A DNA stretch of 47,151 nt from CAYOMP01 sp964405075 (GTDB lineage Bacteria > Bacillota > Clostridia > Lachnospirales > Lachnospiraceae). Positions 1 through 9,333 of this stretch are shown here, piece by piece (the first letter of the stretch is position 1; every line of letters starts with the position of its first letter). A program made the position numbers and the translations under genes. The notes under the pieces are model-generated. The model worked only from the letters and a program-made list of their open reading frames with translations, did not search any database and had not been told where the DNA came from. Location of the stretch: positions 1 through 47,151 of the forward strand of contig CAYOMP010000007.1 in NCBI GenBank assembly GCA_964405075.1, given 5' to 3'.

Positions 1-14
1 AAATATTCTATAAA

Positions 15-1613
15 TTACTTATATGCATTTTCTGTTTCTTTAATAAGATTAAAATATGTTTTCAATGTCGTCTTTTGAGCATATTCTGGATTATTTACAT
101 TAATGGTCAAAGGAAAATTATCGAATAAATCGCTATAAGAACTATGATTTTGCATGGTAACATTAAACATAAAAAATGGTGAATTATAATTTTTCTTATT
201 ATCTTCATATAATTCAATTATCTTCTCAAAATGTGAATAATCTGAAATAAACTTTCTAATAAATAGTGGATTTTCAAAATTATCTTTCGTATAAAATTCA
301 TCAAATCCTAATGCAGTATATGCTGCTGTTCTGTTATAACCTGATGCGCCATATGAATGCAATGCTAATTCTTGTTCATATCCCATAGCTTTAAAACTTC
401 TGGCTAAAGACAAATGCACAACATCTTTTTTCAAATATGATTGATATGGTGCAACACCATATGGCAAAAATGCTTTGCTATTACCTGTTAGGAATTCATA
501 TTCCGTATTAGCAGTCTGCCCTCCATGTATTGAAACATACATATTTCCTTCAACAACATTTTCTTTTAAGCTATTAAAAAATGGTAATGTTTCCTCACTT
601 GTATCCAAGTTATATAAGGTTTCATAATCCGAAAATGCTTCATCCATTATAACTATCACATTTGGTGCATTATCTATATCAAATTCTTTTGCACTATCAG
701 AAACATATTTTTTCATTAAACTGTCTAAATTTTCTTCATTATAGTTTTCTGGTTTTTCTGTTTGTAAAAATTGCATACTTCCAAATAATGTAAGGGCTGT
801 GCCATTTTTACTATAACTTTTTTGTGGCTTATACTGACTTATGTGTATCTTCGGTTCCGAAATCAAGTCACTTTCCATAGTAACCCAATAGAATAACCCG
901 CAATATACAAAAGCAGAAAAGACAGCAACCACTCTGGCTTTTTTATCAAAAAATTTGATATTATCCAGTTTACATATAATTATAAAAAAATCAACTAAAG
1001 CAATTAACATAATCAGCATTTTATAACTTATCATATAGTCATAAGAACTTGCCACAGTCATTGCACTTTCAATTAATGTAAAATCAGACATCAGTAATGA
1101 AAAACCTCTAAATCTAGTTACATATAAGTTTGCAATTTGAAATATGAACCAAGCTGCTAATGGAATCATAATTGCTTGATGAAATCTATTGCATGTAACA
1201 ATAAATACCCAAGAAAAAAACCCTATTATAAATAGGTTAAAAAATATAGCATATTTCTCCATTTGAAGAAGTTCTGACTGAAAAGTCAGTTCAACAAACA
1301 TAAATGTTATTAACGGTGAAAATGCAGTAATTAGAATTATAGCTATCTTTTCCATTTTAGGAGATAATTTATTTTTCCAATTAATCACAAATACACTAAA
1401 AGAATATGCCAGAAACATAACTATAACTTTTGAAACACTCACAGTTTCAACCTGATTAACTATTTTAGTTTCTCCGTATACGACTATGTTGTCTGTTGTA
1501 AGATATAATTTATTTAAAATAGCATAAACAAGAGTCACCCCTAACCAACAATACCCTATAATCTTTGCGTTCTGTTTTGTCCACTGTAACCCTTTTTGAC
1601 ATTTTTCTTTCAT
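15..1613 (-). pseudogene. LTA synthase-like phosphotransferase, interrupted by an in-frame stop
   Basis: Sulfatase-fold phosphoglycerol transferase of the LtaS type: several N-terminal membrane segments (about residues 15-245), then an extracellular catalytic domain. Visible are the VIVIMDEAFSDY motif (Glu325, a family metal ligand) and GGQTANTEYEFLTG with Thr367, the expected nucleophile. The reading frame stops at residue 532, before the GDHQP metal-binding motif present in the paralogue at 5309-7369. The codon after the TAA continues as FIEYF, which lines up without gaps with IINYF of the paralogue, so a Lys/Glu-type codon appears to have become a stop. The rest of the gene lies outside the window. 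Start ATG 1613 follows GGAAGGA at 11 bases; a good promoter lies at 1663-1691. Without the lost part the protein should not bind metal properly. A sequencing error is possible. Confidence 0.75.
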
Positions 1614-1662
1614 TTTACTTAAATCCTTCCAAAATATTACTTATTTTTTACATCCACCCCTT

Positions 1663-1691
1663 AAAATATCACATTAGTTTTTTTTCGTCAA
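1663..1691 (-). promoter_or_regulatory. Sigma-A type promoter for the broken LTA synthase-like gene
   Basis: On the minus strand TTGACG (1686-1691) is followed after exactly 17 bases by TATTTT (1663-1668), with a TG one base upstream of the -10. Transcription would begin near 1656, about 43 bases before the ATG at 1613. Confidence 0.6.
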
Positions 1692-1826
1692 TCAGTCGTA
1701 AGTGTCTAATTTTCATTTATTATATTTTTATTTCCAAACAATTATGAAAAACACGTTTTGCGAGTTTTTTAATTATCGTGGCTCCCGTCGAAAATCTATG
1801 TAAATATAATTTTCTCGTTGCTAGCG

Positions 1827-1866
1827 CAAAATAAGGGCCGAAAGCTCATCTAAAAGCTTTCAGCCC
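1827..1866 (-). terminator. Rho-independent terminator of the beta-helix operon
   Basis: A 12-bp stem with one mismatch (arms 1855-1866 and 1835-1846) lies 13 bases past the stop of the beta-helix gene and is followed on the minus strand by TTATTTT. It closes the four-gene operon that begins at 9189 and separates it from the LTA-synthase-like gene downstream. Confidence 0.8.
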
Positions 1867-1878
1867 AATCATTAATTG

Positions 1879-3876
1879 CTATTTAACCTTAATCTCCATA
1901 CTATGTACATTTTTCTGTTTATCAGTTGCAGATACAACTACTACCATTCCTGATTTCAATTTTGGACATTTAGATATCGACCATTTCGTTCCTGATTTAG
2001 AAACTTTGTATTTCTTATTGTCAATTTTTGCAGACACTTTGTAACTGCTATTACCAACAGTTCCTTTTACTGATTTTTTACCTTTTTTGATGTTATTAAC
2101 ATTTATACATTCTAATCTCTTAATACTGCCACTAGACTTTGAATCTATACCGATTGCCCTATAACATTCACCTATAACTTCATTCTTCTTTATTACACAA
2201 CTCTTACCATTTTGAATATATATACCATATTTCTTCTTGTTATTTGCTGTAGTTATTACATTTTCTGTTATAGTTGCTTTACCGTTTTTAGTCGAGATAC
2301 CCATATCCTTACAATTAGAAATGTTATTCTTAGTTATTTTTATATTAGCTGAATCAATCATAGAAATTCCATTCTTTTTAGATTTATTAATGGTATTTCC
2401 ACTAACAGTAGCCTTATTACTTTTATCCTGAATTGTAATAGCATTAGTGCCAGAATTATTAACTTCATTATTCATGATCTTAGCAGACTCAGATTTTTTA
2501 TTAATAATTATACCTTGCTTTTTACAATCAGATATCTTATTATCTTTGATTGTTACTTTCTTGCTTGATAATACAGATACACCAATGGAATTGATTGTAT
2601 CAATTGTATTTCCTTCGATTTTAGCACTTGTACTTGATGTCTGTACAGTAACACCATTATTTTTTGCAACATTTGAAATACTATTTCCAATAACTTTGGC
2701 ACCTGTTGATCCACTAACCAACACACCATGTGTCTTAACTGAACCTATTGTATTATTTTGAACTGTACAACTATTACTATTATCCAAAAATACACCATTT
2801 TCAGTTGTACTTGTAATAGTGTTTCCACTAATAGTACTACCATTAGCATATCTTACATAAACACCTGATTTTTTAGTTGAGGATATTGTATTATTTGATA
2901 TTACAGCACCCTCTATTATTCTGTTCTCTGCCCCTGTTACCATTATTCCATATACATTAGAACTAGAAATATTATTTCCACTAATATTAATTCCATAATT
3001 CTTACTTGTCTTAGTCTTCTTATTATATCCAATATAGTCTGCATCTGTACTCTTTGACAATGTAGTAACATCAATTGGTGTATCCTTCTTACAAGCAATT
3101 GTATTATTGTTAACATTTAATCCAACAATACTATATGCACCTACTGCACAATATTTAACATCAAACTTACAATTGCTTACTGTAAGATTCTTATTCCAAC
3201 AGTCTTCTACTATACGATGATTTCCTACACCTCTAGGAAATGTAATCGTACATCCTGTTACTGTTATTCCATCGTTAGCAGTGCTATCTAATGGTGTTGT
3301 AAAGGTTGGAGCTGAATCCTTATGGCATATTTCCAATTGGATAGCTTCCTTTTCATCCTCACCCTTGTATGTTCCACCAAAAATACAATTCTTAATTGTA
3401 ATATCCTTAACACCAGCAAGTTCTAAATGATGTCCATTGTAGTTATTAACAAATTCTACATTTTCAAGCACGATGTTATTGGCATGTTGGAAGAAAAATG
3501 TTGAATATCCATCACTATCTGCCAAGCTTCCAATCCATTTACCTCCAATTACTTTAACATTGCTTAACGAATCATATCCACCTTTTCCACCATCATTACG
3601 TAAAATTCCTGCCCCAGCTTTCATCTGTTCAATAGTAGCATTAGTGGCATCAATTGTAGTATTACTATAAACCGGCAATCTGTAGTAATCAATTTTGAAG
3701 TCACCTTCCAATATAATTTTAACATTTCCACCATTTAATGCATTATTAAGATTTGTAGTATCTGTTGCTGTATTTCCTGTTGCCCTCACCGTTATTTCAT
3801 TTGCTGCTTGTATTCTGAGTGGCATAATAAATAACAAACACATACATAACACTATTGCTTTAATATAATTTTTCAT
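1879..3876 (-). CDS. Secreted right-handed parallel beta-helix repeat protein
   Basis: Predicted exported protein of 665 residues. The start at 3876 is chosen because GGAGG sits 7 bases before it; an ATG 6 bases earlier touches the ribosome site. A signal peptide (hydrophobic IVLCMCLLFIMPL, likely cut after IQA) is followed by a pectate-lyase-like beta-helix. From about residue 300 to 590 there are many short turns of the type xIxxNxIxxxxxxGIxI, rich in Asn and Ser, typical of PbH1/NosD-like repeats. A C-terminal segment of about 70 residues (SVKGTVGNSSYKV onward) looks like a Lys-rich bacterial Ig-like domain that could hold the protein to the surface. It is the last gene of its operon, 15 bases after the pyruvyl transferase. 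No catalytic residues are evident; it could bind or cleave the polymer made by its neighbours. Confidence 0.85.
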   Translation of the reverse strand: MKNYIKAIVLCMCLLFIMPLRIQAANEITVRATGNTATDTTNLNNALNGGNVKIILEGDFKIDYYRLPVYSNTTIDATNATIEQMKAGAGILRNDGGKGGYDSLSNVKVIGGKWIGSLADSDGYSTFFFQHANNIVLENVEFVNNYNGHHLELAGVKDITIKNCIFGGTYKGEDEKEAIQLEICHKDSAPTFTTPLDSTANDGITVTGCTITFPRGVGNHRIVEDCWNKNLTVSNCKFDVKYCAVGAYSIVGLNVNNNTIACKKDTPIDVTTLSKSTDADYIGYNKKTKTSKNYGINISGNNISSSNVYGIMVTGAENRIIEGAVISNNTISSTKKSGVYVRYANGSTISGNTITSTTENGVFLDNSNSCTVQNNTIGSVKTHGVLVSGSTGAKVIGNSISNVAKNNGVTVQTSSTSAKIEGNTIDTINSIGVSVLSSKKVTIKDNKISDCKKQGIIINKKSESAKIMNNEVNNSGTNAITIQDKSNKATVSGNTINKSKKNGISMIDSANIKITKNNISNCKDMGISTKNGKATITENVITTANNKKKYGIYIQNGKSCVIKKNEVIGECYRAIGIDSKSSGSIKRLECINVNNIKKGKKSVKGTVGNSSYKVSAKIDNKKYKVSKSGTKWSISKCPKLKSGMVVVVSATDKQKNVHSMEIKVK

Positions 3877-3897
3877 ATCCATACCTCCATTTGCATA

Positions 3898-5283
3898 TTA
3901 ACCAATAAACTTGTTAACACCTTTTTTGACTAGCGACTGCAATCCATTTGGCATTTTATCAAGAATTTCATTGGTCTTTTGTTCTAATCTAGCATATTTT
4001 TCTAACTCATCCATTGAACCACACTTCTGATTTAGGTAGCCATAATAATACTCAATTCTTTCTGTCTGTTCATCAATTGAAACCTGACTAAATGCTTGTA
4101 CTCCTTTAGGAAATTCATTTTTTGACATCAAATCATCAAAATACGCTTTTTTATTTACTCTCTCCTTTCCGTAGATATGATCCAATCCATTCATTTCTAA
4201 AAAGTCCAAATAGTGATTAAATCTACCTTCATGTCCTTTTTGCACACTGTAAAAGTCTGCTTTATTATAAATATCAAATATATCCGTCCCTTCAGTTATA
4301 TCCTTAGCTGCCATATGTTGAATATTATGATATCTTGCCAACTCTAATATTCTAGAATCCGGTGCAAATATATATGCAGGTGTTCCAGACATTACCGCTG
4401 CAATATTTCCGTGAATTCTAGTTCCAAAAGAAAACTCTCTTGATGATAAAAATTCGAACCAAGATGGTACATTTGCAAACCCTAACTCATGACCACTGGC
4501 ACATATCGCACTATTATTTCTCCATGGATATGTTTTATGAATATTAGGATATTTCTTTCTGTTAATAGGTACTCCTGCATATAATAGTAATAAGTCATCA
4601 ATTCCCTGAGGTACATAAGTGTAGTTTTCAAATTTATTACTAGAATCCACAATGAAATTATGAAGTTTACCCGGTATATTAATTTTTCTATTAACACTCA
4701 CCAAAGATTGTGGTGTTAAATCCACAGGTGTTTTTATAGGAACTGTATTTCCATGAATATACATCGAAGGACAGCCTATTACTGTAAAATCCTTTTCTTC
4801 CACAAATCCTAGCTTTTTCATATACTCTGCTGTTATTTCACCACGTACACCTATAATTGTTGATTTTTTTAAAATCTCGATTATAAACTTCTTAGATAAG
4901 TCATCAAAATCGAATTCCTTATTTATTTCTTCATCAACCTTAGCCTGTACGCCTACCCCAATAACTATACAAGGAATCTTAAGTTTACGAATCATTTTAA
5001 TCAAAAATCTTAATTCCTTTTTGAATGTCGGTCTAAATGCATTTGCCAACGGTAATATAAAACAATCATACTCTGAATTAATTCTTTCTATTTCTTCTTC
5101 AGTAAACTCTCTGTCAGTTCTCGTTGTATCTATCTGAATATCCTCTAACAAAAGTGTTCTCATAACACTATATGCGAATATCATATTGCCACAATTACCG
5201 CCTACCATATTTTGTGTAATAACCTCTGCCACACTTGGATTCTCCAACGGATTCATAGCGGCACGCATTAACATTTTCTTCAT
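3898..5283 (-). CDS. Polysaccharide pyruvyl transferase family protein
   Basis: Cytoplasmic enzyme family that moves pyruvate from phosphoenolpyruvate onto sugars of surface polymers as a ketal (CsaB/WcaK-like, PF04230). The 461 residues contain an N-terminal GGNCGNMIFAYSVMRTL nucleotide-fold-like motif (about 27-45), IVIGVGVQAK, GVRGEITAEYMKKLG, VIGCPSMY and the C-terminal GTRIHGNIAAVMSGTPAY motif with the conserved His. It lies between an LTA-synthase-like enzyme and a secreted beta-helix protein in one operon, so its acceptor is probably a sugar or glycerol/ribitol unit of that polymer. Start 5283 has GGAGG 12 bases upstream; internal ATGs at residues 4, 6 and 10 are possible. The substrate is not known. 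Confidence 0.85.
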   Translation of the reverse strand: MKKMLMRAAMNPLENPSVAEVITQNMVGGNCGNMIFAYSVMRTLLLEDIQIDTTRTDREFTEEEIERINSEYDCFILPLANAFRPTFKKELRFLIKMIRKLKIPCIVIGVGVQAKVDEEINKEFDFDDLSKKFIIEILKKSTIIGVRGEITAEYMKKLGFVEEKDFTVIGCPSMYIHGNTVPIKTPVDLTPQSLVSVNRKINIPGKLHNFIVDSSNKFENYTYVPQGIDDLLLLYAGVPINRKKYPNIHKTYPWRNNSAICASGHELGFANVPSWFEFLSSREFSFGTRIHGNIAAVMSGTPAYIFAPDSRILELARYHNIQHMAAKDITEGTDIFDIYNKADFYSVQKGHEGRFNHYLDFLEMNGLDHIYGKERVNKKAYFDDLMSKNEFPKGVQAFSQVSIDEQTERIEYYYGYLNQKCGSMDELEKYARLEQKTNEILDKMPNGLQSLVKKGVNKFIG

Positions 5284-5308
5284 AAATCTATACTACCTCC
5301 AAGGCTTG

Positions 5309-7369
5309 TTATTCTACTAAATAATACTTTGACCTGTTGTTCCTATCTGTAATACTATTATACTGTAATTTCCAAGCTTTCATCAATATTTCATACAATG
5401 GTGATTCTTCATCATATACATCATCATAGAATACTCCTGATTTATCTATATAACCGCCTGATGTCAATACAGGAATCTCTTTAGATAATTCTAACAAAAA
5501 ACTATTATATGGAGTTAATTTCATATCGGTTGCTTCCATCATATATGTTGATAAATAGTTCATACTGGTTGTCGCATTTAATNNNNNNNNNNCATAATTA
5601 GCCCATATTACAAATGGAGTATAATATCTCTGCATAGCTTCTTCGTAAGACATTTTGTTAATTTTTTTACCCAATAAGAACTCATATATTGTATCATCCA
5701 ATTTAGGCTGATGATCCCCAAAGAACACAATAACTGTATCCTCATCTACATTCTTAAAATAATTTATTATTTTTTCTAGAGATTTATCGGATAGATGAAT
5801 TAAATTCAAATATCTCTCCAGTGCTCTGATTTCTGTTTCTGAATCCACTTTACCTTGTCCATTTTCACTTATGTATGCAGCATATGCTTCCCTAGTTTCA
5901 TCATCAACTGTAATATCATTTGGTAAATTATCAAAGTCTTTATACCACGAGCTATGATTTTGCATTGTAACATTAAATGCAAAAAATGGAGCATCACTGG
6001 TTTCATTTAAGGATTCGTATTCAGATATAATCCTATCAACACACGCGTCATCCGAGACATACGCTCTAACGACATTGGAATTTGCAAAATCTTCTAATGA
6101 TAAAAATGTATCAAATCCCAGCAATGGATAAGCTCTGTTTCTTGCATACCCTGTTGGTTTAAATGGATGCATTGCCACATTTCCCTCATATCCATAACTT
6201 TTTAAAGTATATACCAAACTAGGTATTTTATCACGAATAATGGTCTGATAAGGTGCTGATGCTTCTGGAAGAAACGCCATACTATTTCCTGTTAAAAATT
6301 CAAATTCACTATTAGCAGTTCTTCCACCAAATACTGATACATACACATCACCTTTTACACAATCTTCTGTCAAACTGTCATAAAAAGGCATTACCTCTTG
6401 ATTAGTTTCAAATCCATTCCCTAAATCCTGCAAATCAGAGAATGCTTCATTCATTATAACAATAACATTAGGTGTTTTTTCTTTTGTTTCATCAGTATTT
6501 TCTTCAACATATCCAGCCAATATTTCATCCACTTCTTTCGCTGAATAACCATCAGGTTTTTCAACCATCAGAGAACGTGTGCTTCGGACAAATGTAACGA
6601 TTGAGCCATTTTTATTATATGCTCTCTGAGGGTTAAAAGTATTAACCTGAACCCTGGCTATGTCTGTAAATACAAATACATACAAAAATGCTCCCAAACA
6701 TATAACATACAAACCATAGAAAACACCTTTTATTTTCAAAGGTAATTTCTTTTCTTCTCTTATTTTGAATGCTAATATCACAATACTCAAGGATACTAAC
6801 AATTCTAAGAACACCTTAAAATTAATTTCATAAGAATAATTCCCAGCTACATTTAATGCCGTACCAGCAGTAGTTAAATCTGCTGCTAACAAAGGAATTC
6901 CTCTAAATTTACATACATAATAATTAGTTATGCTAAATACCAAACTCACTATAACCATAGTTGTTATGGCACCTTTTATTTTAAATGTAAGAATCCAACC
7001 AGTTCCAATTATAGCAATCCACACAACCAGATTAATAAAAAGAACCTTTTTCACAGTTAGTACCCTTACAACATTTCCGTTTACATATTCTACCATACAC
7101 ATTGTCAAGAATACAGAACCAACTACCATACATACTGTATATGCTATATTCAATTTATTATTAGAAATTTGTGGCAAACCTGTAACTACCAACATAACTA
7201 ATACCATTGAACAAACCGCCACAATATTCTTTATTATTACCTGACCTTCTGATATATAAAAATCAGTATTCAAAAAAAAGAATACTAACAATACTGCATA
7301 ACTTATTACTACAGCAATTCTAAATTTGGTATACTCTATTTGTGCTATATATTTTCTTAACTTTTCCAT
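5309..7369 (-). CDS. LTA synthase family protein (sulfatase-fold phosphotransferase), contains an assembly gap
   Basis: Membrane enzyme of the LtaS/sulfatase family, which moves phosphoglycerol or similar groups to polymers outside the cell. Membrane helices fill about residues 15-235, followed by the extracellular domain: VIVIMNEAFSDL with Glu308, GGRTANSEFEFLTG with nucleophile Thr351, and FFGDHQPKLDD (551-555) with the Asp and His metal ligands. All expected catalytic residues are present, unlike the paralogue at 15-1613. Ten N bases fall at 5583-5592 after the PFVIWANY segment; the frame continues after them, but the true number of missing residues is unknown. Its ATG overlaps the stop of the upstream GT-C gene as TAATG, so translation is probably coupled. 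It could build a glycerol-phosphate chain or add phosphoglycerol side groups. Confidence 0.85.
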   Translation of the reverse strand: MEKLRKYIAQIEYTKFRIAVVISYAVLLVFFFLNTDFYISEGQVIIKNIVAVCSMVLVMLVVTGLPQISNNKLNIAYTVCMVVGSVFLTMCMVEYVNGNVVRVLTVKKVLFINLVVWIAIIGTGWILTFKIKGAITTMVIVSLVFSITNYYVCKFRGIPLLAADLTTAGTALNVAGNYSYEINFKVFLELLVSLSIVILAFKIREEKKLPLKIKGVFYGLYVICLGAFLYVFVFTDIARVQVNTFNPQRAYNKNGSIVTFVRSTRSLMVEKPDGYSAKEVDEILAGYVEENTDETKEKTPNVIVIMNEAFSDLQDLGNGFETNQEVMPFYDSLTEDCVKGDVYVSVFGGRTANSEFEFLTGNSMAFLPEASAPYQTIIRDKIPSLVYTLKSYGYEGNVAMHPFKPTGYARNRAYPLLGFDTFLSLEDFANSNVVRAYVSDDACVDRIISEYESLNETSDAPFFAFNVTMQNHSSWYKDFDNLPNDITVDDETREAYAAYISENGQGKVDSETEIRALERYLNLIHLSDKSLEKIINYFKNVDEDTVIVFFGDHQPKLDDTIYEFLLGKKINKMSYEEAMQRYYTPFVIWANYXXXXLNATTSMNYLSTYMMEATDMKLTPYNSFLLELSKEIPVLTSGGYIDKSGVFYDDVYDEESPLYEILMKAWKLQYNSITDRNNRSKYYLVE
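5583..5592. other. Assembly gap (10 N) in LTA synthase-like gene
   Basis: Run of ten N. The flanking reading frame resumes correctly with ten bases, but a round figure of ten often stands for unknown size. It interrupts the codons after WANY and before TSMNYLS. Confidence 0.99.
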
Positions 7370-9189
7370 TATCTAGGTACCTCTTCTATATCAATATTGC
7401 TATTTAATATCTCACTTAACATAGCTTCTGTTAAATATACATATTCATTCGAATCTAATTCATAGCATCTATATCCCATACTAATTAATAGTTCATCATT
7501 TGCCTCATTAAACAGAACTACTGACCTATCATTTCCTGTTTCTGGATAACGTGGCAATATTTTATGTCTATTTAAGTAAAATTGATAATAAAAATATGGA
7601 CATATAGTTCCATCGGTTTTTGATGGCGAAAATATTTCATAACATTCAATATCTTCATTTTCTAACTGTTTTACAAAGTTATACCCACCATTAATCCTAC
7701 TATATCTGACATCCTGTACCTTTTCTACATAACACACTGACATACTAATATAATGATAAACTAGAAAAACCATAATTAACATTAACAAACTCTTAATTTT
7801 TTGTCTTTTTATTAAATTTCCAATAATAATCCATAAAATTGTAAGTACTACTAAAGCACCCACAAATGTATAAATATTGACTTTACGTCCAAAAATAAAG
7901 CCTATATAAGGATTAAGACGTGCCATCTTGTACTCCTGTCTCTTATATGAATATGGCACAATAAATATCAACCAATAAGTTTGTATAACAATATATATCT
8001 TAGTTGCTATTTTATATAATTCTGGCATTTTCTCTTTGTTCTTGTACATATATATCATTGTTATCATTATTAATGGTGCTGTAAAGGTAGCAAAATATCT
8101 AAAGTAAAAGAAAATTTTTAATGAATTATGATTAGAGCCAAATCCCTCTTTAATTGCTTCTGTCGCACCACTTAACCAGCTTAATGATAATCCTCCAATA
8201 GTCATCATTATGGCAAATATATTAAAAAATGCTATTAATATATATTTCTGTTCTTCAAAATCGTCATTCTTTGCTTTTCTATTTTTAATTGCCTTAAAAA
8301 ACATACTGACGAATATCACTACACAGATTATTGCTATACCCATAGACGCAAAAACTGCAGCATTAATCTGTCCAACAACAATATTAAACCATGCCTTAAC
8401 ACTATTTAATGCATCCCAGGTAATATTAATCACATATTTAGTATTCCTTATTGTACTAGTATCAGACGTTTCCCACATCTTCTTCTGAATTACTGTCAAA
8501 GCCACTGTAATGGCAGCTATCATTCCACAACCTAAAGCTATACACACAGGAATAGACACAATCCATTTCTTATACAAATAGTAAAATAATATGACTACTA
8601 TAACCAATGACATCCATAAAATCCATGCTCTAGTATGCAGAGTCATTGCATATCCCATAACTCCAACCAATAAAATAGTATATCCAGCCTTTTTCTTTGG
8701 CTTGTCTATGTTATCAAATAATTTAAGCAACAATATCATTATCAACCATGTAACCACTAAATATGGGTGTTCATTATATAGAATTGAAGCTTCTGTATTA
8801 AGCATGTAAGATGCACTAATTGATATTATTACTTTTACTTTTTCATCAATATCGCCTATTTTACCAATGCAATAATATGCCATATACGCTGTTAGTCCCT
8901 GCAATATAGCACAGGTAACCGCCATTACTTTATATATAATAAACGGATTATCTGTAATAATAAATAACGGTGCAAATAACGAGTAAAATCCCTGTCCATA
9001 ATATCCAGCCTTGGAAACAACCTCTGTCCAGTCTAAACCTGCCAAAGCTGCTGCCCCTGCAATAGTCGCCGTCTCATCCGATGGCCAAAATCCCATCTTA
9101 CCACTGGCACACAATATTATTCTTGGTAAAAATGCTACTATAAAAATTATAATATATGACTTTATGTTACTATTTTTTTTCTGTTCCAT
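7369..9189 (-). CDS. GT-C membrane glycosyltransferase, PMT/ArnT-like (GT39/83-type)
   Basis: Polytopic membrane protein of about 606 residues with some 11-13 hydrophobic segments. GT-C enzymes take sugar from a polyprenyl-phosphate donor and act on the outer face. The first loop carries WPSDETAT with acidic Asp38-Glu39, the usual GT-C catalytic position, and a predicted C-terminal extracellular domain follows (about 480-606). The start at 9189 is preferred: AAGAGG lies 7 bases before it, whereas the ATG at 9207 has only AAGGA two bases away. It is the first gene of an operon continuing to LTA synthase, pyruvyl transferase and beta-helix genes. The sugar and acceptor are unknown; teichoic acid decoration is an inference from context. 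Confidence 0.75.
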   Translation of the reverse strand: MEQKKNSNIKSYIIIFIVAFLPRIILCASGKMGFWPSDETATIAGAAALAGLDWTEVVSKAGYYGQGFYSLFAPLFIITDNPFIIYKVMAVTCAILQGLTAYMAYYCIGKIGDIDEKVKVIISISASYMLNTEASILYNEHPYLVVTWLIMILLLKLFDNIDKPKKKAGYTILLVGVMGYAMTLHTRAWILWMSLVIVVILFYYLYKKWIVSIPVCIALGCGMIAAITVALTVIQKKMWETSDTSTIRNTKYVINITWDALNSVKAWFNIVVGQINAAVFASMGIAIICVVIFVSMFFKAIKNRKAKNDDFEEQKYILIAFFNIFAIMMTIGGLSLSWLSGATEAIKEGFGSNHNSLKIFFYFRYFATFTAPLIMITMIYMYKNKEKMPELYKIATKIYIVIQTYWLIFIVPYSYKRQEYKMARLNPYIGFIFGRKVNIYTFVGALVVLTILWIIIGNLIKRQKIKSLLMLIMVFLVYHYISMSVCYVEKVQDVRYSRINGGYNFVKQLENEDIECYEIFSPSKTDGTICPYFYYQFYLNRHKILPRYPETGNDRSVVLFNEANDELLISMGYRCYELDSNEYVYLTEAMLSEILNSNIDIEEVPR

Positions 9190-9297
9190 ATCTGTACCTC
9201 TTTTCATTTTCCTTATATATATTAATATACCTTCCTCCTTTCGTCCATACTTTCTCTCAATTTAGCACTTACACTTTTATTAACTTTCAAAATCTAG

Positions 9298-9303
9298 TAT
9301 AAT
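9298..9303 (+). promoter_or_regulatory. -10 element upstream of the GT2 gene
   Basis: A perfect TATAAT. No convincing -35 is seen at the right distance, so an activator may be needed. The implied start of RNA (about 9310) would leave no leader for an ATG at 9313, which supports 9334 as the true start codon of the following gene. Confidence 0.45.
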
Positions 9304-9333
9304 GATTACAAAATGCTTTGGAGGGAAATTATA

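Noticed and set aside
1740..1830. Possible small RNA between terminator and LTA-synthase-like gene
   Set aside because: Only a few weak pairings (TTTTGCG with CGCAAAA) and no promoter or terminator of its own.
2447..2761. 104-codon plus-strand frame rich in Leu and Val
   Set aside because: It is the antisense of the beta-helix repeats, which produces hydrophobic frames by chance.
1879..3876. Repeated segments as a CRISPR array or DNA repeat
   Set aside because: The repeats are protein-level beta-helix turns with varied DNA, not identical units with spacers.
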